Of a stretch of DNA of 64,000 bases, positions 1 to 7,382 are shown piece after piece (positions within the stretch are counted from its first letter, which is position 1; every line of letters starts with the position of its first letter). Source of the stretch: Ruegeria arenilitoris (GTDB lineage Bacteria; Pseudomonadota; Alphaproteobacteria; Rhodobacterales; Rhodobacteraceae); assembly GCF_042675705.1 (NCBI RefSeq), contig NZ_JBHTJJ010000001.1; one strand, 5' to 3'. A program made the position numbers and the translations under genes. Under the pieces are notes generated by a model that saw only the letters and a program-made list of their open reading frames with translations, was not told the DNA's origin and made no database searches.

Positions 1-65
1 TGCCCGGGATTGAACCCAGCGAGGCCCTGAAAGCCCTGTACGTTATCGCACCCACCCTGCCCTGA
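1..65 (+). CDS. C-terminal end of an unidentified protein (partial)
   Basis: An open frame enters from the left edge (codon phase from base 3) and stops at TGA 63-65. About 20 residues are visible, ending in a leucine- and proline-rich tail. It ends 16 bases before the transglycosylase start, so the two may be co-transcribed. Too little remains to name a family. The call rests only on the open frame and its position. Confidence 0.45.
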   Translation, partial: PGIEPSEALKALYVIAPTLP

Positions 66-81
66 TTTCCAGGAGGTCCCC

Positions 82-876
82 ATGCGCCTTACGGTCCTGT
101 CCGTTTTCATTGCACTGAGTGCCCCCGTGGCGGCGCAGTCCGCTCCCTGCGGGAACACAGGCGCTGGTTTTGAAGCCTGGAAGGCCGATTTTGCCAAGCA
201 GGCGCGCAAAGCCGGAGTAAAGAAAAAAGGGCTGCAGGCTCTGGCGCAAACCCAATACGCCACACGGACCATCGCCGCGGATCGGGGGCAGAAAAGCTTC
301 AAATACTCCCTCGACAAGTTCATGAAGGTTCGAGGGGCGGATACGATCGTGGCCCAGGGGCGCAAGCGCAAGGCCCGAAACCCGGAATTCTACGCGGCGC
401 TGGAGCGTCAGTACGGTGTCCCGGCCGGCGTTCTGATTGCCATTCACGGCATGGAAACCGGGTTCGGAAACTTCATGGGCGACAGCCAGGTTGTTTCCGC
501 AATCACAACATTGGCCTACGATTGTCGACGGTCCGACTTCTTTGTTCCCCATGCCATCGGAGCGCTGAAACTGGTCGATCAGGGGGCGATCACGGTGGCA
601 ACAAAAGGGGCAAAACATGGCGAGTTGGGCCACACCCAGTTTCTGCCCGGCAATGCTCTGACCTATGGCGTGGACGCCACGGGTGACGGGCGCGTGGACT
701 TCTACAACATGACGGATGCCTTGGCCTCAACCGCAAATTTTCTTCGGCAGAAAGGGTGGAAACCCGGCCGCGGCTATCAACCCGGCGAGCCGAATTTTGC
801 GGTGATCCAGCAATGGAATGCCGCATCGGTTTACCAAAAATCAATTGCGATCATGGCCGCTCGAATCGACAACTGA
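82..876 (+). CDS. Lytic murein transglycosylase (MltB-like, periplasmic)
   Basis: This enzyme should cleave the MurNAc-GlcNAc bond of peptidoglycan in the periplasm, leaving 1,6-anhydroMurNAc ends. The 264-residue product starts with a signal peptide (hydrophobic residues 3-18, Ala-Gln-Ser cleavage area). It then carries the SLT_2/MltB fold. The motif GMETGFGN contains the probable catalytic glutamate at residue 125. The later ELGHTQFLPG and VDATGDGRVDFYN segments are typical of the family. The ATG is preceded by a strong AGGAGG at spacing 5. It lacks the lipobox of MltB and the C-terminal peptidoglycan-binding domain of longer paralogues, so it is a short soluble version. Confidence 0.9.
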   Translation: MRLTVLSVFIALSAPVAAQSAPCGNTGAGFEAWKADFAKQARKAGVKKKGLQALAQTQYATRTIAADRGQKSFKYSLDKFMKVRGADTIVAQGRKRKARNPEFYAALERQYGVPAGVLIAIHGMETGFGNFMGDSQVVSAITTLAYDCRRSDFFVPHAIGALKLVDQGAITVATKGAKHGELGHTQFLPGNALTYGVDATGDGRVDFYNMTDALASTANFLRQKGWKPGRGYQPGEPNFAVIQQWNAASVYQKSIAIMAARIDN

Positions 877-1006
877 GGCTTTGTCGGCAACCGGACCACC
901 GCACTCAATTCCGCCACATTGCTGCCACAGTGTCAGGCGGAACGCTCTAATTTCTTGGTTTCCAAAGCGTAATCAATCGTCGCAAAAATTCATTTTTTTG
1001 CAATAT

Positions 1007-1021
1007 GGTCAAAATTTGACC
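1007..1021. promoter_or_regulatory. Perfect palindrome, possible operator
   Basis: GGTCAAA-A-TTTGACC is a perfect 7-bp inverted repeat around one central base. It lies in an AT-rich stretch 53 bases upstream of the GTG start at 1075. Its right arm contains TTGACC, which could serve as a -35 element, but no convincing -10 sits at 16-18 bases. No regulator gene is adjacent, so its partner is unknown. Confidence 0.35.
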
Positions 1022-1074
1022 CTCATCACCGACTAAAGTGTTGGTTCAGTATTCGTACGGCAGAGGGCAAGACT

Positions 1075-1983
1075 GTGACCACGAAGCACAGATACCACGG
1101 TGGCCTGCAATTCAACGGCGACACGAACGGCGCGTTGGAGCGGTTCGGCCATATCGTGGTGGCAACTCTTGAGGACTACGGGCATCTTGTGGAACGCAAG
1201 ACCCTGCTGAGCCAGACCGAGGCAACCATCGTGTCCAGCCAGTACCTTGTCCGTTTGACCCTCGAGTCCGAACCCCGGGAGACCAGCGACCGCTTTGGGC
1301 GTCTGGACCGTACGGTTGGCCTGAAGACCATGGTGCGCCCATCGGCGACACGCCCGCGCAACCGATTGGTGATTTCGGTCTCGCCTGTTTCAGGCCTGAT
1401 GGATGACCCTGAGATTTCCGAGTTGATGCTTGTCGTCATGCTGTATCGGATGGTCGACATCTGCTCGACGCAACGAGTGGAATGGCTGTCGCCGAAAACC
1501 GTTTTGACGATCGAACAGTTCATGGGCGCGTTTGACTCGTTGATGCCACGCAAGCAGCGGAACCGCCGCGAGGCGTTCGAGGCGGTCAGCGGACCTTTTG
1601 CGGGCCTTGAGCCCGCAGCAACTGATGACCACGAGGCCGTCAAAGCACCGGCAAAGCCGCCTCGCCCGATTCAATTGACCGATGAGCAATTGCTCAGCAT
1701 CGCCTTCCGTTCCGACGAGGCCGACGCACCCGTTTCTGATGCGCCGGCCGCGACGGATAACGATGAAGACCGGCCCAGTGACGCATTGCGACTGACCAGC
1801 TGGGCCCTGACCGGTGCCGTGGCCAGCCTGTCGGCCCCGATCGCTCTGTCGATGGCCGCTGTGAACCTAATCCGGGGCGAAGACTTTCGCCTGAACACTC
1901 AGGTCCTGGCCTATACGGTCGCCATCGTGTCGCTGAACTCAAGTGGCGCCTTTGCCGATGTCGCCAATGCGATCGGACTGTAA
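1075..1983 (+). CDS. Conserved-type hypothetical protein with two C-terminal hydrophobic segments
   Basis: I do not recognise a named domain in this 302-residue protein. Residues 1-165 look like a soluble folded region, and residues 170-235 are low complexity and rich in Ala, Asp and Pro. The last 60 residues hold two hydrophobic stretches (about 240-262 and 275-300) that could be membrane helices, leaving the N-terminus cytoplasmic. The start is GTG with a GAGGGCAAG ribosome binding site. Codon use matches its neighbours and the frame ends just before a strong terminator, so the gene is real even though its role is unknown. Confidence 0.7.
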   Translation: MTTKHRYHGGLQFNGDTNGALERFGHIVVATLEDYGHLVERKTLLSQTEATIVSSQYLVRLTLESEPRETSDRFGRLDRTVGLKTMVRPSATRPRNRLVISVSPVSGLMDDPEISELMLVVMLYRMVDICSTQRVEWLSPKTVLTIEQFMGAFDSLMPRKQRNRREAFEAVSGPFAGLEPAATDDHEAVKAPAKPPRPIQLTDEQLLSIAFRSDEADAPVSDAPAATDNDEDRPSDALRLTSWALTGAVASLSAPIALSMAAVNLIRGEDFRLNTQVLAYTVAIVSLNSSGAFADVANAIGL

Positions 1984-2012
1984 CTGAATTACCAGAAGAC
2001 CCTCCTTGGAGG

Positions 2013-2034
2013 CCCCGCCATCAGGCGGGGTTTT
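2013..2034. terminator. Rho-independent terminator between convergent genes
   Basis: CCCCGCC-atca-GGCGGGG forms a 7-bp GC stem with a four-base loop, followed by TTTT. It terminates the gene ending at 1983. It also overlaps the stop codon of the convergent DUF3445 gene. Confidence 0.85.
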
Positions 2035-2764
2035 CCATTTCTGGCAGGTGCTCGACCGGCACGACATAGGTGTGGATCGAGAACACCACGGCCCGTGTCT
2101 CGGGCAACCGCAAAAGCGTTTGTCGCTCGCTGCGCAGATACCGGGTGGTACCACGGTCACGGATCTCGCGCGGGGCGCTGGCGCTTCGGGGCTGGTGCAG
2201 TTCGGGGTCGTCGTACCACAGCGCGTTGAAGCGCCACAAAGGCCGGTCGACCTGAATCCCGTCGAACAGGCGCTGAACCCGGCGCGCGATGTTGGGGTCA
2301 TAGCTGTCGACCGGCTCGTGAATGTCGATCAGCGGTCGCATGAATTTCTCGGACAGACGCCAGCTGGCGGGAAAGCACAGGATGGCCCCGGTCAGTACAT
2401 GCTCGTCGCCCCTTTTCTGCAGGATGCAGAAATCCTCCTGCGCCAGAAGGCAAAGCGTATCCAAAGGGGTGTCGCGGTCAATCGGCACAGCGACCCCGTC
2501 CGGGCGCTGCGCGGTGTCGGTCGCCTCGGGATAGGCCTGCGCCAAGACCAGATCCAGCAGTTCGACGGCGGCCGGGTGGGCCTCCGGGTCCAGCGCCAGA
2601 ACGTCGTCCCGGCGGGTTTCAAGCAGTTGTTGGCGGTGGCGCATCTGCGCGGCAAAGGCATCATCGCGATGCAGCCAGTCCTCCATCGTGGTCGGCGCGA
2701 TCCCCGGCAGCGGGCGCTGTTGGGTCGGATCGTAGGGCAGAGTATGTTGCAGAATGGCTGTCAT
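2021..2764 (-). CDS. DUF3445 haem-dependent oxidative N-demethylase-family protein
   Basis: The 247-residue product belongs to the DUF3445 family. Its N-terminus (LPYDPTQQRPLPGI, then a W-L segment) and its C-terminal SERQTLLRLPET and VFSIHTYVVPVEHL motifs are characteristic. Known members are haem-dependent oxidative N-demethylases, and the family includes the DmmA-type subunit of dimethylamine monooxygenase in Ruegeria. The partner subunits DmmB, C and D are not nearby and the protein is shorter than DmmA, so its substrate is unknown. It is transcribed away from dddP across a 123-bp shared upstream region. That position suggests, without proving, that it acts in osmolyte or methylated-compound metabolism. 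Confidence 0.8.
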   Translation of the reverse strand: MTAILQHTLPYDPTQQRPLPGIAPTTMEDWLHRDDAFAAQMRHRQQLLETRRDDVLALDPEAHPAAVELLDLVLAQAYPEATDTAQRPDGVAVPIDRDTPLDTLCLLAQEDFCILQKRGDEHVLTGAILCFPASWRLSEKFMRPLIDIHEPVDSYDPNIARRVQRLFDGIQVDRPLWRFNALWYDDPELHQPRSASAPREIRDRGTTRYLRSERQTLLRLPETRAVVFSIHTYVVPVEHLPEMENPA

Positions 2765-2887
2765 GGCCTTGGGTTAGCACTCAAAACAGGCCATGTCGGT
2801 CAAAAAGCGACTGGCAAATCGTCGCAATTCACCCAGACGGGGCCGCCCTGCCCCTTCAGGCTGAACCGGCAAGCAGGGAGGCGCGCC

Positions 2888-4231
2888 GTGAACCACCACT
2901 ACCGAGACACCCGCAAGATCGACCCCAGCCGCGGCGCGACGCTGGGCGACGGCACGCCGAACGACAATGACCGGATCGAGATCGGCCCCACCCAACTTGC
3001 ATTCAACGAATGGGCCGCCGCCGGTTTGCAGTTGCCCAACCTGGACCGGATGCGCGAATATCGCTGGAAGCGGTTGACCCAGGCGATCGTCGATCGGGGC
3101 TATGGCGGGCTGCTGATGTTCGACCCGCTCAACATCCGCTATGCGACCGACAGCACCAACATGCAGCTGTGGAACACGCACAACCCGTTCCGGGCGGTGC
3201 TGCTGTGCGCCGATGGCTACATGGTGATCTGGGACTACAAGAACTCGCCCTTCCTGTCGAAATTCAACCCGCTGGTGCGCGAGCAGCACTCGGGCGCGGA
3301 CCTGTTCTATTTCGACCGGGGCGACAAGGTGGACGTACAGGCGGACGTGTTCGCCAACGAGGTGCGCGTGCTGATGCAGGACCACGCGCCCGGCCACACC
3401 CGGCTGGCGGTGGACAAGATCATGCTGCACGGCCTCCGCGCCCTCGAGGCGCAGGGTTTCGAGATCATGGAGGGCGAAGAGGTCACCGAAAAGACCCGCG
3501 CCATCAAGGGCCCTGACGAGATCCTGGCTATGCGCTGCGCCAGCCACGCCTGCGAAACCGCCGTGGCCGAGATGGAGAAGTTCGCCCGCGCCAGTGTGGG
3601 CGACGGCAAGACGTCCGAAGATGACATCTGGGCCGTTCTGCACGCCGAGAACATCAAGCGCGGCGGCGAGTGGATCGAAACCCGTCTGCTGGCCTCGGGG
3701 CCGCGCACCAACCCGTGGTTTCAGGAATGCGGGCCGCGGATCACGCAGAGGAACGAGATCATCGCCTTCGATACCGATCTGATCGGCAGCTACGGCATCT
3801 GCGTCGACATCTCGCGCACCTGGTGGATCGGGGATCAAAAGCCGCGCCCCGACATGGTCTATGCCATGCAGCACGCGCACGAGCACATCATGACCAACAT
3901 GGAGATGCTGAAACCCGGCGTGATGATTCCCGAGTTGACCGCCAACTGCCACAAGCTGGACGACAAGTTCCAGGCGCAGAAATACGGCTGCCTGATGCAT
4001 GGCGTGGGCCTGTGTGATGAATGGCCGTTGGTGGCCTATCCGGACAAGGCAGTGCCAGGCTCATATGATTATCCGCTGGAACCCGGCATGGTGCTGTGTG
4101 TCGAGGCAGCCGTGGGCGAAGTCGGCGGCGATTTCTCGATCAAGCTGGAAGATCAGGTTCTGATCACCGAAGACGGCCACGAGAACCTGACCCGCTATCC
4201 GTTCGATGCGGCGCTTATGGGGCTCGACTAG
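2888..4231 (+). CDS. dddP: Dimethylsulfoniopropionate lyase DddP
   Basis: DddP cleaves DMSP to dimethyl sulfide and acrylate in the cytoplasm, using an M24 metallopeptidase fold that no longer cuts peptides. The 447-residue length is exactly that of known DddP. The metal ligands described for the Ruegeria lacuscaerulensis enzyme all fall at the same numbers here: Asp295 and Asp297 (in FDTD), Asp307, His371 (in LMHGVG), Glu406 (in CVEAAV) and Glu421 (in KLEDQ). That agreement also fixes the start as the GTG at 2888, preceded by AGGGAGG. The open frame extends upstream to 2006, but that part is antisense to the DUF3445 gene and is not expected to be translated. It is monocistronic and followed by a small convergent gene. 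Confidence 0.95.
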   Translation: MNHHYRDTRKIDPSRGATLGDGTPNDNDRIEIGPTQLAFNEWAAAGLQLPNLDRMREYRWKRLTQAIVDRGYGGLLMFDPLNIRYATDSTNMQLWNTHNPFRAVLLCADGYMVIWDYKNSPFLSKFNPLVREQHSGADLFYFDRGDKVDVQADVFANEVRVLMQDHAPGHTRLAVDKIMLHGLRALEAQGFEIMEGEEVTEKTRAIKGPDEILAMRCASHACETAVAEMEKFARASVGDGKTSEDDIWAVLHAENIKRGGEWIETRLLASGPRTNPWFQECGPRITQRNEIIAFDTDLIGSYGICVDISRTWWIGDQKPRPDMVYAMQHAHEHIMTNMEMLKPGVMIPELTANCHKLDDKFQAQKYGCLMHGVGLCDEWPLVAYPDKAVPGSYDYPLEPGMVLCVEAAVGEVGGDFSIKLEDQVLITEDGHENLTRYPFDAALMGLD

Positions 4232-4234
4232 GTC

Positions 4235-4429
4235 TCAATCCGCCCAGTGAGAGCGACGCACATTTCCGTGCCAATCCTCAAGCACCGGCTCTGCCGATGC
4301 GCCCGGTGAAAACGTGTCTTGGGGCCAGTGCAGTCCGGCGGCAAATCCGATGGCCGTGGCCAGAAGGACAGCAACGGCCGTACCGACCTGTACAGCTTCG
4401 AAATGCGCTGCGTTTGTCGAATGTGTCAT
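4235..4429 (-). CDS. Small single-span membrane protein, unknown function
   Basis: This 64-residue product has one hydrophobic helix (about residues 16-34, VGTAVAVLLATAIGFAAG) and then a polar tail ending in HWAD. The ATG has a good GGAG-type ribosome binding site 7-9 bases upstream. It converges with dddP, leaving three bases between the two stops. I do not recognise a family. The ribosome binding site and membrane helix support a real short gene. Confidence 0.5.
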   Translation of the reverse strand: MTHSTNAAHFEAVQVGTAVAVLLATAIGFAAGLHWPQDTFSPGASAEPVLEDWHGNVRRSHWAD

Positions 4430-4517
4430 CTCCGCGCTCCTTGATCCTTTGTTTCGGTTAGGCCGAACATGGGAGCTTCTGAATCATTGTAAAAACGAAT
4501 TGTTGTTCGCTTAGACT

Positions 4518-4534
4518 TCACAAATTGTGATCAC
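4518..4534. promoter_or_regulatory. Overlapping palindromes, possible operator
   Basis: TCACAA-A-TTGTGA (4518-4530) is a perfect palindrome that overlaps a second one, GTGATCAC (4527-4534). Both lie in the divergent region between the small membrane protein and the hydrolase-OsmC gene. The binding protein is unknown. Confidence 0.35.
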
Positions 4535-4605
4535 CCCCCGGACAAAGGGCGCCTCACGGTCACCGCCTGCGCTCTCACCTTCCCGTGACGGTCCTGTCAC
4601 AAGGG

Positions 4606-4634
4606 TTGAGACTGCACTGCCTTGTTCACAGTAT
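4606..4634 (+). promoter_or_regulatory. Candidate sigma-70 promoter for the hydrolase-OsmC gene
   Basis: TTGAGA (4606-4611) and CAGTAT (4629-4634) are separated by 17 bases. The -10 box ends 31 bases before the ATG at 4666. This is a sequence match only. Confidence 0.4.
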
Positions 4635-4665
4635 TGCGCCTAGCATCACAGCCTGAGGACCCGAC

Positions 4666-5904
4666 ATGCCCACAGAACGCGTCACATTTTCCGGTCACGA
4701 TGGTGGCAAACTGGCTGCTCGGCTGGATCTCCCCGATGGGCCGGTGCTGGCAACTGCGTTGTTTGCGCATTGCTTTACCTGCTCCAAGGACATTCCCGCG
4801 GCCCGACGCATCAGCGCGCGGCTGGCCGCGATGGGATTTGCCGTTCTAAGGTTCGACTTCACCGGGCTGGGCCATTCCGAAGGCGAGTTCGCCAACACGA
4901 CTTTCACTTCGAACGTTGAAGATCTGATCGCCGCTGCGCAGTTTCTTGCGGGTCGGAACATGGCGCCCGACCTGCTTGTCGGGCATTCTTTGGGCGGGGC
5001 CGCGGTCTTGCGGGCGCGGGCCGGAATCCCCTCGGTCAAGGCGGTGGTCACGATCGGCGCCCCGGCCGACCCCGGCCATGTGGCTCATCACTTTGAAGAC
5101 GCGCGGGGCCAGATCGAACAGGATGGCAGCGCCGAAGTTCTTCTGGGTGGGCGCCCCATCCGCATCGGCCGAGAGTTTGTGCGCGACATCTCTGAATCCA
5201 AACTGACGCCCTCGATTGCCGAGTTGAAGGCCGCGCTGCTGATCCTGCATGCGCCGCGCGACGAAACCGTAAGCATCGACAATGCCAGCACGATCTTTCT
5301 GACCGCCAAGCACCCCAAAAGCTTTGTCACGCTGGACGACGCAGACCACCTGATCACCCGTCCGAAGGATGCAGAATACGCCGCCGACGTCATCGCGGCC
5401 TGGGTATCGCGCTATGTGCCGCTGTCGCCGCCCGCCCCGCCGCCGGGCGCCCCCGAAGGCGTTGTGCGCGTGACCGAGGTGGACCCGGGCGGTTTTCTTC
5501 AGGACATTCAATCAGGTCCAAGCCATCATGCCGTGGCCGATGAGCCGGCCTCATACGGCGGGACCGATCGCGGCATGTCGCCTTATGGCTTCGTTTCCGC
5601 CGGGCTTGGGGCGTGCACTTCGATGACGATCCGCATGTATGCGCGACGCAAGCAATGGCCCCTGACCGGGATCAGCGTGGATGTCTGTCACAATAAGGTG
5701 CACGCGCAGGACGCGGGGCTGGCGGGGGATGGAAAGATCGACCAGTTCCGCCGCAAGATCCGACTGGACGGACCGCTGGACAACGCCCAGCGGACCAAAC
5801 TTCTTGAAATCGCCGACAAATGCCCCGTGCACCGCACGCTTGAGAATTCGGCGCATATCACCACCGAACTGCTGCCGCCGGAACCGGTTTCGGCTCCAGC
5901 GTGA
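4666..5904 (+). CDS. Bifunctional alpha/beta hydrolase - OsmC family protein
   Basis: Two domains are fused in 412 residues. Residues 1-250 form an alpha/beta hydrolase with nucleophile elbow GHSLGG (Ser108), probable acid Asp199 in HAPRDE and His228 in DADHLI. Residues 270-410 form an OsmC/Ohr-like domain with its two redox cysteines, Cys317 in GLGACTSM and Cys386 in DKCPVHR. OsmC proteins reduce organic and fatty acid hydroperoxides. The fused hydrolase could release acyl chains or act on the same peroxidised lipids. This fusion is known in proteobacteria, but its substrate is not settled. All catalytic residues of both domains appear intact, so both activities are expected. It is cytosolic, with no signal peptide. 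Confidence 0.9.
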   Translation: MPTERVTFSGHDGGKLAARLDLPDGPVLATALFAHCFTCSKDIPAARRISARLAAMGFAVLRFDFTGLGHSEGEFANTTFTSNVEDLIAAAQFLAGRNMAPDLLVGHSLGGAAVLRARAGIPSVKAVVTIGAPADPGHVAHHFEDARGQIEQDGSAEVLLGGRPIRIGREFVRDISESKLTPSIAELKAALLILHAPRDETVSIDNASTIFLTAKHPKSFVTLDDADHLITRPKDAEYAADVIAAWVSRYVPLSPPAPPPGAPEGVVRVTEVDPGGFLQDIQSGPSHHAVADEPASYGGTDRGMSPYGFVSAGLGACTSMTIRMYARRKQWPLTGISVDVCHNKVHAQDAGLAGDGKIDQFRRKIRLDGPLDNAQRTKLLEIADKCPVHRTLENSAHITTELLPPEPVSAPA

Positions 5905-5926
5905 ACCGATACCCGTTCCGAATGGC

Positions 5927-6286
5927 CTATCGCCGAGGCGCAGGCCTATGGATCGGGGGCCGTGCCGCTGGTGGGCGGGCCACGGGCGGTCGAGGACGCG
6001 CCGGCGGCTTGGCGATCGGAGGTTTCGGCCGCGCAGGCGGTTTCGCAATTGGCGGCTTGGGTTTGGGCGGCGGTTTTCCACCCGGCGGTTTACCCGGCGG
6101 CGGAGGACGGTCCACGTCAATGTCGACATTCACGTTGCGGTAATAGTCGTTCCACAGCATCGAGTCATAGAACGGGTCATATCCGTATCCTACGCCGACC
6201 GTGACACCCTCACAGCCCGAGAGGGTAAATCCACCGGCCCCAAGCCCCAGAACGATGACGGATCGCTTCAAAAATGTTCTTGCCAT
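5927..6286 (-). CDS. Proline-rich repeat lipoprotein
   Basis: Starting at ATG 6286 (GAGGG upstream), the 119-residue product has a lipoprotein signal with lipobox LSGC (Cys25). After a Gly/Tyr/Asp region (about 26-55) the C-terminal half is almost only Pro, Lys, Arg and Ala. It contains tandem units of the type KPPIAKPPARP, which look like local duplications. Such basic proline-rich tails often span or bind the cell wall; that role is inferred here. It lies 10 bases after the upstream exported protein gene and is probably in the same operon. The function is unknown. Confidence 0.65.
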   Translation of the reverse strand: MARTFLKRSVIVLGLGAGGFTLSGCEGVTVGVGYGYDPFYDSMLWNDYYRNVNVDIDVDRPPPPGKPPGGKPPPKPKPPIAKPPARPKPPIAKPPARPRPPVARPPAARPPIHRPAPRR

Positions 6287-6296
6287 TGTCACGCCC

Positions 6297-6878
6297 TCAC
6301 TGCATCGACCGGAATGACGCGAAGATGGCATTCAGATCCTCGACATAGCCAGGATCTGCACCGTCGCGCAGGATGGTCACTACAACCGCAACACGGTTGC
6401 GCGGCAGGTCGATCACCGTCGCGGTGAAGTTGATCCCGCGCCCGTCACGGGTGCCGGTGCCGCGAATGACCCGGGCCGGCAAACCGCCGATGCGCATGTT
6501 CGCATCACTTGTCACCTCTGGGTTTTTCACCAGAAACTTGTCGACATCCTGCAAGTAACGGACCCCGTCCTCAATGCTGGCAACGCCGAACGGCGACACG
6601 AATCCGATCCAGACAGAGTCATCTGTGACCGGGCGCGCAGCCATCACCCGGCTTACGGACCGGGTATCGCCCAGTTGCGTATCCTCAAGATCGCGTGGGC
6701 CGCCCGTACGAAGCATCCAAAAATCCGGGACATCGAACTGAAACAGCGCACGCCCCCCTTCGGTGTAGGTGACCGGCGTATCGCTCAGCCCCGCATCCGC
6801 CATCCCGACCCAAAAAGCCGCTCCGATGGCAAAAAGGTTTTTCTTAAACAAGCTGATATCTCTATTTGTTGGTGTCAT
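6297..6878 (-). CDS. Exported hypothetical protein
   Basis: The preferred start at 6878 gives 193 residues beginning with a signal peptide (basic MTPTNRDISLFKKN, then a hydrophobic core and an Ala-rich cleavage region near residue 28). The frame is open further upstream, but that part would precede the signal peptide. The mature part has a hydrophobic beta-rich pattern with YTEGGRALFQFDVPDFW near its start and a DPGYVEDLNAIFASFR helix at the end. This resembles secreted alpha/beta sandwich proteins, but I cannot name the family. It is flanked by a broken exported-protein gene and a lipoprotein gene, all on the minus strand. Confidence 0.7.
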   Translation of the reverse strand: MTPTNRDISLFKKNLFAIGAAFWVGMADAGLSDTPVTYTEGGRALFQFDVPDFWMLRTGGPRDLEDTQLGDTRSVSRVMAARPVTDDSVWIGFVSPFGVASIEDGVRYLQDVDKFLVKNPEVTSDANMRIGGLPARVIRGTGTRDGRGINFTATVIDLPRNRVAVVVTILRDGADPGYVEDLNAIFASFRSMQ

Positions 6879-6962
6879 CGTCCCGAGGATGAGCGATGCA
6901 ACCCGCGCTTGTCCAGTTTTTAAAGAGTTTTGCTCTGGGGCCAGCCCGACCTGCATTGCCGC

Positions 6963-7295
6963 CTAGTCTGCATATACCCCGACTGTCGCATCGCCCGCCT
7001 CACCCACAAATCGGATCCGCGTACCGTCCGACTGAACATCGTAACAGGCCCAAAAGTCAGACGGTGGCCAGATCTAACAATATCTGTCATCCCGCTCCGC
7101 CCAGCTCCCCTAGCTAGGTCGACCCGAGAAATACTGCGTGGCCATAGACGGCTCGAAGACCTGTGTGGCTCCGTTGTCATAGTCCAGCGTCCGGCCTGAC
7201 AGGGCGTTGAGAATCTGCGCGCCCGTCAGCGGTCGGAACGTGTCGGCCGCCAGAATTCCGGGCCAAACCAACAAAATCAGGGCAAACCGTCTCAT
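6963..7295 (-). pseudogene. Exported small protein interrupted by two in-frame TAG codons
   Basis: A start at 7295 with AGGAG upstream encodes a signal peptide (MRRFALILLVWPGILAADTF) and 61 residues ending at TAG 7112-7110. The same frame continues without a shift through GSWAERDDRYC, a second TAG (7076-7074), then IWPPSDFWACYDVQSDG and onward to TAG 6965-6963. The downstream part keeps protein-like composition. Its YC-x-WPP and WACY segments match how I recall the second half of a family of about 110-residue Rhodobacteraceae exported proteins; this is memory, not a search. The simplest reading is one gene with two nonsense substitutions. TAG also ends intact genes here, so recoding is unlikely. 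Confidence 0.75.
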
Positions 7296-7382
7296 CCCGC
7301 GTCTCCTGCCTTGTCCCAACGGTCCGGCGAGTCTATCACCCGCGCCAACACCCATTGCCAACCGAAAAAGGTGCCGCCGCCC

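Noticed and set aside
2807..2825. GCGAC-N9-GTCGC repeat between DUF3445 and dddP as an operator
   Set aside because: The 5-bp arms are too short to call in GC-rich sequence.
2006..2887. Upstream extension of dddP to a 741-codon frame
   Set aside because: It lies antisense to the DUF3445 gene, and the known DddP N-terminus and metal-ligand numbering fit only the GTG at 2888.
5681..6427. Plus-strand Arg-rich frame over the proline-rich lipoprotein
   Set aside because: It is the antisense reading of the Pro/Lys/Arg-rich repeat and has no ribosome binding site or domain.
6963..7295. TAG recoding (pyrrolysine or suppressor) to explain the two stops
   Set aside because: TAG terminates intact genes in this window (dddP, the TPR gene, the SDR gene), and no pyl gene is seen. 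Nonsense mutation is simpler.
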